DNA of 64,000 nt from Bacillota bacterium (GTDB lineage Bacteria > Bacillota > Limnochordia > Limnochordales > ZCTH02-B6): the NCBI GenBank assembly GCA_017577945.1, contig PKQS01000009.1:310001-374000 (forward strand), in the 5' to 3' direction. The translations under genes were made by a program, and so were the position numbers. Below are positions 42,627-50,870 of this stretch, piece after piece (positions within the stretch are counted from its first letter, which is position 1; every line of letters starts with the position of its first letter). A model generated the notes under the pieces. It was not told the origin of the DNA and made no database searches. It worked only from the letters and a program-made list of their open reading frames with translations.

Positions 42627-44129
42627 TCAGCTCACGTTATCTTGCAGGGCACTGCGCTGCAGGTGGGCCCGCAGCTCGTCGCCGCTGATGTGCTCTTCCT
42701 CCACGAGCCGCCGGGCCAGCTCGTCGAGGACGGACCGGTGCGCCTGCAGCCATTCCTGTACCCGCTCGAGCTCGGTATGCACGATGTACTGAATCTCGTC
42801 GTGCAGCACATTGGGCGCGAGGCGGTCCTTGTGCACGATGCCCAGGCGCGACATGCCGGCGTACACAATGCGCTCGGCCAGCTGGGCCGCCTGCTGAAAG
42901 TCGGTCGCGGAACCGGTGCTGCGGCCGCCGAAGACGAGCTCTTCCGCCGCGGCGCCGGCCACAAGCACCGCGATCTGCCCGCACAGCTCGTCCAGCGTGT
43001 ACAAGTACTGGTCATCCGCGGGCGCCTGGCGCATGTAGCCGAGCGCTTGACCGCGGGGCGTCACCGTCACCGCCGCCACCGACCCCGGGCGCGTCAGCTC
43101 CGAGACGAGTGCGTGGCCGATCTCGTGGTACGCCACCCGTTCCAGTTCCACGCGGCTCGGCTGGCGGTCACGCTTTTCCCCCATCATCACCTTGTCGATG
43201 GCTTCCCGGACTTCCTCGGCCGTGATCTGATCCTTTCCCGCGCGCAGCGCCAGGATGGCCGCTTCGTTCAGCAAGCTTTCCAAATGCGCCCCCGAGAAGC
43301 CGTAAGTGGCCCGGGCCACTTCCGCCAAGTCCACGTCGGGCGCCAGCGGCTTGCCTTTGGCGTGGATTCGCAAGATGTGCAGGCGTCCTTCCCGGTCGGG
43401 CAAATCGACCTGCACGATGCGGTCGAAGCGGCCAGGCCGCAGCAGGGCGGGATCCAGCAAGTCCAGCCGGTTCGTCGCGCCGATGACCAGCACCCGCACC
43501 GGGTCGCAGGGCGTCAGGCCGTCCATTTCCACCAGCAGCTGATTCAGCGTCTGATCGTACTCCAAATGTCCCCCGTGCTGGCCGCGGCGGCCGCCGAGCA
43601 CGTCGAGCTCGTCGATGAAAATGGTCGCGCAGTTTTTGCCCCGCTGCCTGGCCAGCTCGCGCGCGTCTCGAAACAGCCGGCGCACCCTTTGGGCGCCCAC
43701 GCCGGCGTACATCTCGACGAACTGCGAGCCGGAGGCGGCGATGAAGACCGAGTCCACGTAGTGGGCGGCCGCCTTGGCCATCAGCGTTTTGCCGGTGCCC
43801 GGCGGGCCGGCCAGCAAAATGCCGCGCAGCGGGCGGATGCCGAAGCGGGCTACCTTGTCGGCTTCCCGCACGAACTCCAGCGCCTCCAGCAGCTCACGCT
43901 TGGGGACTTCCTGGCCGCCGATGTCGTCGAACGTGACGACCTGGCCGCTGTCCGGCGCGTCGAAGACCTGCATGACTTCAAACTTGCGCCCGAGGCCGCG
44001 GCTGTCAAGCAAGAACCAGAACAAACCGGCCAGAACAGCGAACATGGCCAGCGCCACCACGTCGACGCCGCTGGCGGCCAGCAAAATGAAGAGGCCGGCG
44101 GCGGCGCCGGCCAGCAGTTCTTTTTTCAC
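42627..44129 (-). CDS. FtsH-like AAA+ zinc protease (M41) with minimal membrane region
   Basis: The 500-aa protein has a tight pair of helices (about residues 6-20 and 23-42) in place of the two helices separated by about 70 extracytoplasmic residues in FtsH. The AAA module follows: Walker A GPPGTGKT at 108-115, Walker B IFIDELD at about 170-176, the substrate-pore FVEMYAGVGAQRVR, and SRH RPGRFDR. The protease domain has HEIGH at 335-339 and a later TDF that supplies the third zinc ligand. It should extract and degrade membrane or cytoplasmic proteins. GTG 44129 overlaps the stop of the upstream gene (GTGA), so the two proteins are coupled and probably form one machine. A canonical ftsH may exist elsewhere. 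Confidence 0.9.
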   Translation of the reverse strand: MKKELLAGAAAGLFILLAASGVDVVALAMFAVLAGLFWFLLDSRGLGRKFEVMQVFDAPDSGQVVTFDDIGGQEVPKRELLEALEFVREADKVARFGIRPLRGILLAGPPGTGKTLMAKAAAHYVDSVFIAASGSQFVEMYAGVGAQRVRRLFRDARELARQRGKNCATIFIDELDVLGGRRGQHGGHLEYDQTLNQLLVEMDGLTPCDPVRVLVIGATNRLDLLDPALLRPGRFDRIVQVDLPDREGRLHILRIHAKGKPLAPDVDLAEVARATYGFSGAHLESLLNEAAILALRAGKDQITAEEVREAIDKVMMGEKRDRQPSRVELERVAYHEIGHALVSELTRPGSVAAVTVTPRGQALGYMRQAPADDQYLYTLDELCGQIAVLVAGAAAEELVFGGRSTGSATDFQQAAQLAERIVYAGMSRLGIVHKDRLAPNVLHDEIQYIVHTELERVQEWLQAHRSVLDELARRLVEEEHISGDELRAHLQRSALQDNVS

Positions 44130-44677
44130 TGCGGCCGTTCCCCTTTCGTCGGATCGGCGGCCAGCGGCGGCGCCAGCGGCACCAGCTCGTACATATACGC
44201 GCCGTCGGCCGTCAGCCGTACGTAGATGAAGCGCCCGTCCATCGCCAGTTGCACTTCGTCCACAGGCAGCCCGGCGGCCAGCCGTTCCACCGTTTCCGCC
44301 ATGGCCGTGAAGCGGCCTGTAGCCGCGCCTTCGTAGACGGCGAAGTGCAGCTGCCGCCAGCTGTCGACGAGACCTTTGTTGCGTCCGTCGCGCACCACGA
44401 TGCGCGAGGCGCCGTCGCCCAGCCGCTCGCGACGCAGCTGGTCCGCCTCCTGATACAGCCGGGAAAAATCGTCGATGTCGGCCACCGTCAATAGGACGTT
44501 GACATGGGCGCCGCGCCGGACGACTTCCGCCGCCGTGACGCCGGCGATGGCCGCAAATTCCCGCTCGAGCTCCGCCGCCTGCCGGCTCTGGACGGCGACG
44601 CGCGCCCCGAGTCCCACAGCCACCACCAGCACGCACGCCGCCAGCGCCCAGTGCAGCTCATAGCCTCGCACCTTCAC
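44126..44677 (-). CDS. Single-span membrane protein with extracytoplasmic domain, partner of FtsH-like protease
   Basis: I do not recognise this 183-aa protein. One N-terminal helix (about residues 10-30) is followed by about 140 residues of alternating helix and strand (coil at 32-45, then HVNVLLTVADIDDFSRLYQEADQLRR and later RFIYVRLTADGAYMYEL), probably outside the membrane. Its size and position suggest that it replaces the extracytoplasmic domain missing from the FtsH-like protease it overlaps by 4 nt. GTG 44677 follows GAAAGGTGAACGCCC. No homologous function can be named. Confidence 0.75.
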   Translation of the reverse strand: MKVRGYELHWALAACVLVVAVGLGARVAVQSRQAAELEREFAAIAGVTAAEVVRRGAHVNVLLTVADIDDFSRLYQEADQLRRERLGDGASRIVVRDGRNKGLVDSWRQLHFAVYEGAATGRFTAMAETVERLAAGLPVDEVQLAMDGRFIYVRLTADGAYMYELVPLAPPLAADPTKGERPQ

Positions 44678-44731
44678 GGGCGTTCACCTTTCGATTTTAT
44701 TGCCAAACCGGTGTTGAATATGCGGTTTCAT

Positions 44732-44740
44732 TATAGCACC
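44732..44740 (-). promoter_or_regulatory. Putative extended -10 promoter of the FtsH-like operon
   Basis: On the minus strand TGCTATAAT gives a perfect -10 with the TGn extension, about 55 nt before the GTG start. No good -35 is present at 17 nt, as expected for extended -10 promoters. Confidence 0.55.
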
Positions 44741-44874
44741 TAGCTATTACCGCGTCTTTTCCAAAAAATTGGCAAGTACGGCGCATATAGGGCCGGCGGT
44801 GGGAGAAAAAGGATAATCGGGCGGTCTCATTGAACATGGTGCACGGTTCTTCGCGCAAAAGGGGAGATTGGGAA

Positions 44875-45747
44875 GTGGAGTTCGCTTTTATTGTGAATCC
44901 CGCGGCCGGCAGCGGCCGGGCACGGCGCCGCTGGCCGGAAGTGGAGGCCGAATTGCGCCGCCGCAACGTCCGCTGGCGGACGTTTTTTACGGAAGGCGTC
45001 GGGCATGCGACGGAGCTGGCCAAAGCGGCCTGCGAGCAAGGCTTTGACGCGGTGGTCGCCGTCGGGGGCGACGGAACGCTGAACGAAGTGGTGAACGGCG
45101 CCGTCGGCCGCGAGGTGCCCGTCGGCCACATTCCGCTCGGAACAGGCGTCGACTTTTCGCGCAGCACCCGGGTGCCGCGCAATCCCGTCGCGGCGGTAGG
45201 CAGCCTTCTGTCCGGGCAGGTGCGCCGCGTCGATCTGGGCGTAGTCAACGGCCGCTACTTCTGCAACGTAGCCGGCACCGGCTTCGACGTCATGGTGGCC
45301 AACCGCGTCAACAACTACAAGTCGAAGCGAGGCGGCGTCGTGACGTACATCAAAGCGGTGCTGGAGACGCTGTTTTCGTATCAAAACGTTCCTTTCCGGA
45401 TTTCCGTCGATGATCAGGTGTTCGAGGTCACCAGCCTGCTGATGGCGGTGGCCAACGGCCGCTATTACGGCGGCGGCATTAAGATTTGCCCGGGCGCCGA
45501 GATCCGAGACGGGCGGTTTGACGTCTGCATCGTGGGGGATTTGGGCAAGCTGGGCACCCTCGCGCTGCTCCCCACCGCGCTGGCCGGCTGGCACGGAATT
45601 CACCCGAAAGTCCGTTTCGTGCGCGGACGGCGCGTGGTCGTGGAAGGGCCCAGCGAGTTGCGGATTCAGGCGGACGGCGAATTGATCGGCAATTTGCCCG
45701 CTTCGTTTGAAATCAGAGAAGCCGCGCTGCCGATGCTCTTGCCTTGA
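44875..45747 (+). CDS. Diacylglycerol/lipid kinase (YegS/DagK family)
   Basis: The 290-aa cytoplasmic or membrane-peripheral kinase has FIVNPAAGSGRARRRWPEVE at its start, then GGDGTLNEVVNGA (GGDGT at residues 64-68). IPLGTGVDFSR follows, where most members have GTxNDFAR, and GYIKAVLETL-like and GGGIKICPGAEIRDGRFDVC blocks come later. It should phosphorylate diacylglycerol or a related lipid. I chose GTG 44875, with GGGGAG 8 nt upstream; TTG 44830 and ATG 44836 lack ribosome sites. Its stop codon lies within the -35 element of the nuo promoter. It is monocistronic, upstream of the nuo operon. Confidence 0.9.
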   Translation: MEFAFIVNPAAGSGRARRRWPEVEAELRRRNVRWRTFFTEGVGHATELAKAACEQGFDAVVAVGGDGTLNEVVNGAVGREVPVGHIPLGTGVDFSRSTRVPRNPVAAVGSLLSGQVRRVDLGVVNGRYFCNVAGTGFDVMVANRVNNYKSKRGGVVTYIKAVLETLFSYQNVPFRISVDDQVFEVTSLLMAVANGRYYGGGIKICPGAEIRDGRFDVCIVGDLGKLGTLALLPTALAGWHGIHPKVRFVRGRRVVVEGPSELRIQADGELIGNLPASFEIREAALPMLLP

Positions 45748-45773
45748 CAACAGATTTTTCACACACATATAAT
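45744..45773 (+). promoter_or_regulatory. nuo operon promoter (near-consensus sigma-A)
   Basis: TTGACA (45744-45749), an 18-nt spacer and TATAAT (45768-45773) match both consensus hexamers perfectly. It lies about 32 nt before nuoA, with the -35 overlapping the preceding TGA stop. Confidence 0.85.
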
Positions 45774-45804
45774 TGTCGCGTGAAACGGAGACGGGAGGGC
45801 TACC

Positions 45805-46161
45805 ATGCTGTCTGCATACACGGACGTAGCCATCTTTTTTCTCGTCGGTGCAGGCTTCGTGCTGGTGACCCTCGCAATTGGACGTCTCCTCCGCCCTCAC
45901 AACCCGTACCCCGAGAAGCTGACGCCCTACGAGTGCGGCGAAGTGCCCATCGGCGAGGGCCAAGTTCCCTTCAACATCCGCTATTACATTTTCGCTTTGC
46001 TCTTCGTCGTCTTTGACGTGGAAGTCGTCTTCCTGTTCCCGTGGGCCGTCGTGCTGCGGGAACTGGGGACGTACGCGTTCGTCCTGATGGTCATTTTCCT
46101 CGTCATGCTGGTGGACGGTCTCGTCTACGCCTGGAAGAAGGGGGTCCTCCGATGGGTGTAG
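45805..46161 (+). CDS. nuoA: NADH-quinone oxidoreductase subunit A
   Basis: NuoA is a small membrane subunit of complex I near the Q-site. The 118-aa protein has three helices (about residues 8-28, 58-80, 88-108) and the first-loop block [27 protein letters not shown] (in part), which contains the conserved Cys and is typical of NuoA. ATG 45805 has GGGAGG upstream. It is the first gene of an 11-gene operon, and its end overlaps nuoB by 10 nt. Confidence 0.95.
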   Translation: MLSAYTDVAIFFLVGAGFVLVTLAIGRLLRPHNPYPEKLTPYECGEVPIGEGQVPFNIRYYIFALLFVVFDVEVVFLFPWAVVLRELGTYAFVLMVIFLVMLVDGLVYAWKKGVLRWV

Positions 46162-46670
46162 TCAGCCACGAGCTGGTGCCGGGCGTCGTGACGACGAGCT
46201 TGCGCCGCCTCATCAACTGGAGCCGCAAGTCGTCGCTCTGGTATATGCTGTTCGGCATCGCTTGCTGCGCCATCGAGATGATGGCGACCGGCGCCTCCCG
46301 GTACGACTTTGACCGGTTCGGCATGATCTTTCGCGCCTCCCCTCGCCAGTCCGACCTGATGATCGTCCCCGGCACCGTCAACGAAAAGATGGCTGATCGC
46401 ATCCGGGTTCTATACGACCAGATGGCCGAGCCGCGCTGGGTCATCGCCATGGGCGGCTGCGCCATCAACGGCGGGCCGTACCACGGGGAATACAACATCG
46501 TGGACGGCGTCGACAAGGTGATCCCGGTGGACGTGTACGTGCCTGGTTGCCCGCCGCGCCCGGAGGCGCTGCTGCACGGCGTGCTGCTGCTGCAAGAGAA
46601 GATTATGCGGGAAGGCATCCGGATGCCGGACTTCGTGCCGGGCGAGGTGAGGCTCCATGGCCGAGCGTGA
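46152..46670 (+). CDS. nuoB: NADH-quinone oxidoreductase subunit B (N2 cluster)
   Basis: NuoB carries the terminal [4Fe-4S] N2 cluster that passes electrons to quinone. The 172-aa protein has the unusual tandem Cys pair at residues 38-39 ([10 protein letters not shown]), with C103 (GGCAINGG) and C133 (PGCPPRP), the four N2 ligands. I chose ATG 46152 because the product then begins with the family N-terminus; the open frame before it lies inside nuoA. It overlaps nuoA and nuoC at its two ends. Confidence 0.96.
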   Translation: MGVVSHELVPGVVTTSLRRLINWSRKSSLWYMLFGIACCAIEMMATGASRYDFDRFGMIFRASPRQSDLMIVPGTVNEKMADRIRVLYDQMAEPRWVIAMGGCAINGGPYHGEYNIVDGVDKVIPVDVYVPGCPPRPEALLHGVLLLQEKIMREGIRMPDFVPGEVRLHGRA

Positions 46671-47223
46671 AGACGCAACCCGGCCGGAGCAGGCGGAGTC
46701 CGCGGCCGAGGTGTTTCCTCCGGAGCTGCAGCCCGTTGTCGAGCGCCTGCGTTCCTACTTTCCCGACGTGCCCCTGCGCATGCGGGCCGACGGTTGGTTG
46801 GAGGCAACGATCGACCGGTCGCTTTCGCCGCGTTTTTTTGAGACGCTGAAGGAGGCGCGCGGTCTCGAATTTGATTATTTAAGTGACCTAACCGCGGTCG
46901 ATTTCGAAGAGAAGGGGTTTCAGGTGGTCTACCACCTGCTGTCGCTGGGGCCGCGCGCGGATCGGGTCCAGCGCAAACTGGCCGTCAAGATCCAAGTGCC
47001 GCGGGACGACCCTAGGACGGCGTCGGTCGTCCACGTGTGGCCGACGGCCAATTTCCACGAGCGCGAAGTCTACGACTTGATGGGCGTCGTCTTTGAGGGC
47101 CATCCCGATTTGCGCCGGATCTTGCTGCGAGAGGACTGGGTCGGGCACCCGCTGCGCAAAGACTACGTCGACTGGCGCCCGCCTCGCCCGCGGGTGGTGT
47201 CGCGCACTTCCGCCGGCCGGTAG
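46657..47223 (+). CDS. nuoC: NADH-quinone oxidoreductase subunit C
   Basis: NuoC is a peripheral-arm subunit that packs against NuoD and NuoB. The 188-aa protein has [26 protein letters not shown] (in part) and the signature [34 protein letters not shown], in part, near the C-terminus. About 20 residues at the N-terminus are acidic and look like a linker. It overlaps nuoB by 14 nt. NuoC and NuoD are separate proteins here, unlike the fused NuoCD of E. coli. Confidence 0.94.
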   Translation: MAEREDATRPEQAESAAEVFPPELQPVVERLRSYFPDVPLRMRADGWLEATIDRSLSPRFFETLKEARGLEFDYLSDLTAVDFEEKGFQVVYHLLSLGPRADRVQRKLAVKIQVPRDDPRTASVVHVWPTANFHEREVYDLMGVVFEGHPDLRRILLREDWVGHPLRKDYVDWRPPRPRVVSRTSAGR

Positions 47224-47262
47224 GCAAGCAGCGCGGCCGTCGCTGGATAGGAGTGAAGCACG

Positions 47263-48399
47263 TTGGCGCAGACGTCGGATACGCTCGGTTCGCCGCCGCT
47301 CTCCGTCCCGGTCGAGCACGAGCTGTTCATCAACATGGGGCCGCAGCACCCGAGCACGCACGGGGTGTTGCGGGTGCTGCTCAAAGTCGACGGCGAAGTG
47401 ATTCTAGACGCCAAGCCGGACATCGGCTATTTGCACCGCTGCTTTGAGAAAATCGCCGAACGCCGTCCCGTGACGCAAATCATCCCCTACTGCGACCGCA
47501 CCGACTACCTGGCGGCCATTACCAGCGAGTGGCCCTTCGTCATGGCCGCCGAGCGGCTGCTCAACGTGGAAGTCCCCGAACGAGCCGAATACATCCGCGT
47601 CATCGTCGCGGAGCTGCAGCGCATCGCCAGCCATTTGCTCTGGTTCGGCGCGTTCGCGCTGGACCTCGGCGCGACGTCGGCGTTCCTGTATGCGTTCCGC
47701 GAACGCGAGAAGCTGCTGGACATCTTCCAGAAGCTGACGGGTGCCCGCATGCTTTACAACTACCTGCGCGTGGGCGGCGTGCGCAACGACTTGTACGACG
47801 GCTTCGCCGACGACGTGCACCGTTTTCTCGACGACCTCGAAGACAAGCTGGACGAGTATCACCGGCTGCTGACGGGCAACCGCATTTTCGAGTCCCGCGT
47901 GAAAGGCATCGGCGTCGTTACGGCCGAGCAGGCCATCGCCTACGGCGCCAGCGGCCCGGTGCTGCGGGGCGCGGGCGTTCCGTACGACGTGCGGAAGGCG
48001 CACCCGTACAGCGTCTACGACCGCTTCGAATTCGGCGTTCCCGTCGGTCCCAGCGGGGACGTGTACTCGCGCTACCTGGTGCGGATGCAGGAGTTTTACG
48101 AATCGATGAAGATTATCCGGCAGGCTTTGGACGGCATTCCCGAGGGTGAGTTTATGGGCAAGCCGCCGCGGCGGATGCGCCTGGAGGGCGATACGTACGC
48201 GCGGGTCGAGTCGCCGCGCGGCGAAGTGGGCGTCTACCTGGTGGGCAACGGCGGCGAGAACCCCTGGCGCTGCCACTACCGCTCCCCTTGCTTCGTCCAC
48301 CTGCAGCTGCTGGGCCCCATGGCCAAAGGCGCGCTGATTGCGGACATGGTGGCCATCATCGGCAGCATCGACATCGTCATGGGCGAGGTGGACCGGTAA
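47263..48399 (+). CDS. nuoD: NADH-quinone oxidoreductase subunit D
   Basis: NuoD is the 49-kDa-type subunit forming much of the quinone site and is related to [NiFe] hydrogenase large subunits. The 378-aa protein has FINMGPQHPSTHGVLRVLLKVDGE and YLHRCFEKIAE, then SHLLWFGAFALDLGATSAFLYAF, and the C-terminal DMVAIIGSIDIVMGEVDR, all characteristic (quoted in part). The TTG start at 47263 has AGGAG 9 nt upstream. It is followed directly by nuoH (TAA-ATG). Confidence 0.96.
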   Translation: MAQTSDTLGSPPLSVPVEHELFINMGPQHPSTHGVLRVLLKVDGEVILDAKPDIGYLHRCFEKIAERRPVTQIIPYCDRTDYLAAITSEWPFVMAAERLLNVEVPERAEYIRVIVAELQRIASHLLWFGAFALDLGATSAFLYAFREREKLLDIFQKLTGARMLYNYLRVGGVRNDLYDGFADDVHRFLDDLEDKLDEYHRLLTGNRIFESRVKGIGVVTAEQAIAYGASGPVLRGAGVPYDVRKAHPYSVYDRFEFGVPVGPSGDVYSRYLVRMQEFYESMKIIRQALDGIPEGEFMGKPPRRMRLEGDTYARVESPRGEVGVYLVGNGGENPWRCHYRSPCFVHLQLLGPMAKGALIADMVAIIGSIDIVMGEVDR

Positions 48400-49401
48400 A
48401 TGTACGAATGGCTGCTGGGCACCGGCATGCACCCGTCGCTGGCGAACGTCATCCTGGGACTCGCCAAGGCGGTGCTGATCATCACCTTTCTTGCCACGAG
48501 CGCTTTGATCCTGATCCTGATGGAGCGCAAGGTCGCGGGGCGCATCCAGAACAGGCCCGGGCCCAACCGCCTCGGGCCCGGCGGCATGTTCCAAACGTTG
48601 GCCGACGCCATCAAGCTGGTATCTAAGGAAGACATCATCCCCAGCGGCGCGGACAAGGCCGTCTACCTGCTCGCACCCGTGGTCATCATGGCCGCCTCCA
48701 CCGCCCTCTGGGTCGTCGTCCCCTTCGGTCCTTCCACCGCCGTCCAGGACCTCAACATCGGCCTCATTTATATCGCGGCCGTTACCGGCATCAACGTGCT
48801 GGCGTTTTTGATGGCCGGCTGGTCGTCGAACAACAAGTGGTCGCTGCTCGGTTCGATGCGCTCGGCCGCGCAACTGGTCAGCTATGAGGTGGCCCTTGTG
48901 CTCTCGCTGGTCGCGATCGGCATGATGGCCGGGTCGCTGAAGTTGAGCGACATCATCGCGGCCCAGCAGGGCGGGATCCAGAACTGGTTTATCTTCCCAC
49001 AGATGCTGGGGTTCATCATTTTCTTCATCGCGGGGCTGGCCGAAGCCAACCGGGCGCCCTTTGACTTGCCCGAGGCGGAAAGCGAGCTGGTGGCCGGCTA
49101 CAACACCGAGTACAGCGGCTTTCGGTGGGCCGTCTTTTTCCTGGCCGAATACGCGAATTTGATGGTTTTCTCGGCTCTGACCGCGACGTTTTTCCTGGGC
49201 GGGCCGGCCGGTCCGCTCCTCCCGCCCATCGTCTGGTTTTTCATCAAGACGTACGCTGTGATCTTCGTCGCCATGTGGATCCGGTGGACGCTGCCGCGCA
49301 TTCGCATTGACCACCTCATGAACCTCGGCTGGTACGTCCTCATTCCGCTGGCGCTGATCAATTTGGGGTGGACGGGACTGTACGTGCTGTGGCGGGGATA
49401 A
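48400..49401 (+). CDS. nuoH: NADH-quinone oxidoreductase subunit H
   Basis: NuoH is the membrane subunit linking the quinone chamber to proton channels. The 333-aa protein has eight or so helices, and the blocks MERKVAGRIQNRPGPNRLGPGG (quoted in part), GLAEANRAPFDLPEAESELVAGYNTEYSG (in part) and RWTLPRIRIDHLMNLGW. The ATG follows the nuoD stop without gap. A short GC-rich inverted repeat (GGCGCCGGC) lies between nuoH and nuoI without a T-run. Confidence 0.96.
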   Translation: MYEWLLGTGMHPSLANVILGLAKAVLIITFLATSALILILMERKVAGRIQNRPGPNRLGPGGMFQTLADAIKLVSKEDIIPSGADKAVYLLAPVVIMAASTALWVVVPFGPSTAVQDLNIGLIYIAAVTGINVLAFLMAGWSSNNKWSLLGSMRSAAQLVSYEVALVLSLVAIGMMAGSLKLSDIIAAQQGGIQNWFIFPQMLGFIIFFIAGLAEANRAPFDLPEAESELVAGYNTEYSGFRWAVFFLAEYANLMVFSALTATFFLGGPAGPLLPPIVWFFIKTYAVIFVAMWIRWTLPRIRIDHLMNLGWYVLIPLALINLGWTGLYVLWRG

Positions 49402-49447
49402 CGGCCGCGGCGCCGGCAAGGCGCCGGCCACGGCGGGTGGTGTCGAC

Positions 49448-49963
49448 ATGCTCAGGGGCTTAGCGATTTTGTTCAGCGGGCTGCGGACGGCGCTGATCGG
49501 CATGGCCGTCACGCTGCGCAACATGTTTCGGCCTACGGTGACCATCCAGTATCCGGAGGAACAGCTGGACGTGCCGCTGGGGTACCGCGGCCTGCCCGTG
49601 CTGCTGTCGGATGAAGAAGGCAACCTGAAGTGCGTGTCGTGCCATCTGTGCGAACGGGCGTGCCCGGTCGACTGCATCGAGATCCAGGACCACCGCGACG
49701 AGCAGACGCGGCGGAAAGTGGTGGACGTTTTCAACATCGACGCGACGTGGTGCATGTATTGCGGCTTGTGCGTGGAAGCGTGCCCGTTCGACGCGCTGGC
49801 TATGTCGGACCAGTATGAGCTGGCCTCGTACGACTTGCCGAGCCTGGTCTTCACCAAGGAGCAGCTGGCTGAGATCGGCCGCCGGGCCGTCACGCCGACG
49901 GTCAACATTCGTGAAACGCAAAACTTCGGCATTAAGACCGGCGGAGGTGCCAGGCGCCGATGA
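49448..49963 (+). CDS. nuoI: NADH-quinone oxidoreductase subunit I (two [4Fe-4S])
   Basis: NuoI carries clusters N6a and N6b. The 171-aa protein has two ferredoxin motifs, CVSCHLCERACP (C62, C65, C68, C72) and CMYCGLCVEACP (C102, C105, C108, C112). The N-terminal amphipathic helix typical of the subunit sits at residues 1-28. Its stop overlaps the nuoJ start (ATGA). In this operon it is the outermost Fe-S subunit, since nuoEFG is absent. Confidence 0.95.
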   Translation: MLRGLAILFSGLRTALIGMAVTLRNMFRPTVTIQYPEEQLDVPLGYRGLPVLLSDEEGNLKCVSCHLCERACPVDCIEIQDHRDEQTRRKVVDVFNIDATWCMYCGLCVEACPFDALAMSDQYELASYDLPSLVFTKEQLAEIGRRAVTPTVNIRETQNFGIKTGGGARRR

Positions 49964-50508
49964 CGTTCGACCCGACTCGCCTCGCCTTCATTGCCCTGTC
50001 GGCCATGGCGGTCGTGTCCGCCTTCCGGGTCGTGACCGCGAAGAAACTGATGCATGCGGCGCTGTGGCTGGGGCTCACGTTCCTCATGCTGGCGGGCGTT
50101 TTCCTCGTGATGGGCGCTGAATTTCTCGCGGCGGCGCAAGTGCTGGTGTACGTGGGCGCCGTGACGACCATCATCTTGTTCGGCATCATGCTCTCGGAGG
50201 CTGCGGAACTGCGCGGCCGCACCGAGGCTGCGGCGGCCGCCGCCGAGTCGCCGGCCTTTTTCCGGCGGGTGGTACTGCCGGTCGTCGCGGTCGTGGCGTT
50301 CGTCGGCATCATGGCGTTGGTTTACACCCGGACCGCCTGGCCCGTAACGGTTTCTCCCGCCGAGGAGGACATGACGCGGATCATCGGGCGCGCGCTGTTC
50401 ACGGACTTCGTCGTCCCGTTTGAGCTGGCCGCGGTGCTGCTGCTGGTGGCGCTGGTGGGCGCCATCGTCGTGTCCGTGCGGGACGACGGGCGAAAGGAGC
50501 AAGGTTGA
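49960..50508 (+). CDS. nuoJ: NADH-quinone oxidoreductase subunit J
   Basis: NuoJ is a membrane subunit with a flexible helix involved in coupling. The 182-aa protein has five helices and the typical block VTAKKLMHAALWLGLTFLMLAGVF followed by FLAAAQVLVYVGAVTTIILFGIML (each in part). An Ala/Glu-rich loop at residues 82-95 is followed by a fourth helix, and the chain ends with a basic tail. The start overlaps nuoI by 4 nt. Confidence 0.93.
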   Translation: MTFDPTRLAFIALSAMAVVSAFRVVTAKKLMHAALWLGLTFLMLAGVFLVMGAEFLAAAQVLVYVGAVTTIILFGIMLSEAAELRGRTEAAAAAAESPAFFRRVVLPVVAVVAFVGIMALVYTRTAWPVTVSPAEEDMTRIIGRALFTDFVVPFELAAVLLLVALVGAIVVSVRDDGRKEQG

Positions 50509-50509
50509 C

Positions 50510-50821
50510 GTGGGCATTCCGCTGACCTATCCGCTGACGCTGGCCGCGGTGTTGTTCGGCATCGGGCTGTACGGGGCTTTGACGCAGCGTAACGCCATCC
50601 GCATCCTGATGGGCGTGGAGCTGATGCTGAACGCCGTCAACATCAACTTGCTCGCGTTCGGCAACGCCGTGGACGGGGCTGCGGCCGCCGGGCAAGTGTT
50701 CGCCTTGTTCGTCATGACGGTGTCGGCGGCGGAGGTGGCGCTGGCGCTGGCGATCATTCTCTTGTTGGCGAAGCGGCGCAAGCACATCGACATCGAGCGC
50801 GTGAACTTGCTGCGGTGGTAG
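50510..50821 (+). CDS. nuoK: NADH-quinone oxidoreductase subunit K
   Basis: NuoK is a three-helix MrpC-like antiporter subunit. The 103-aa protein has helices at about residues 5-25, 30-50 and 63-88. It also has GVELMLNAVNINLLAF, which contains the conserved membrane Glu, and EVALALAIILLLAKRRK, in part, with the second Glu. GTG 50510 is used because AGGAG lies 10 nt upstream and the family N-terminus aligns; an overlapping longer frame has a non-family N-terminus. Confidence 0.94.
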   Translation: MGIPLTYPLTLAAVLFGIGLYGALTQRNAIRILMGVELMLNAVNINLLAFGNAVDGAAAAGQVFALFVMTVSAAEVALALAIILLLAKRRKHIDIERVNLLRW

Positions 50822-50870
50822 CCGCAGGCGTGCGGCCAACGACACGGCTGCTGGGAAAGGTGGCGTGGCT

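Noticed and set aside
47404-50517. Very long open frame (1037 codons) on the minus strand through the nuo genes
   Set aside because: It is antisense to nuoD, nuoH, nuoI and nuoJ, which have clear family motifs. Its His/Gln/Arg-rich composition is the usual reverse-frame shadow in GC-rich coding DNA.
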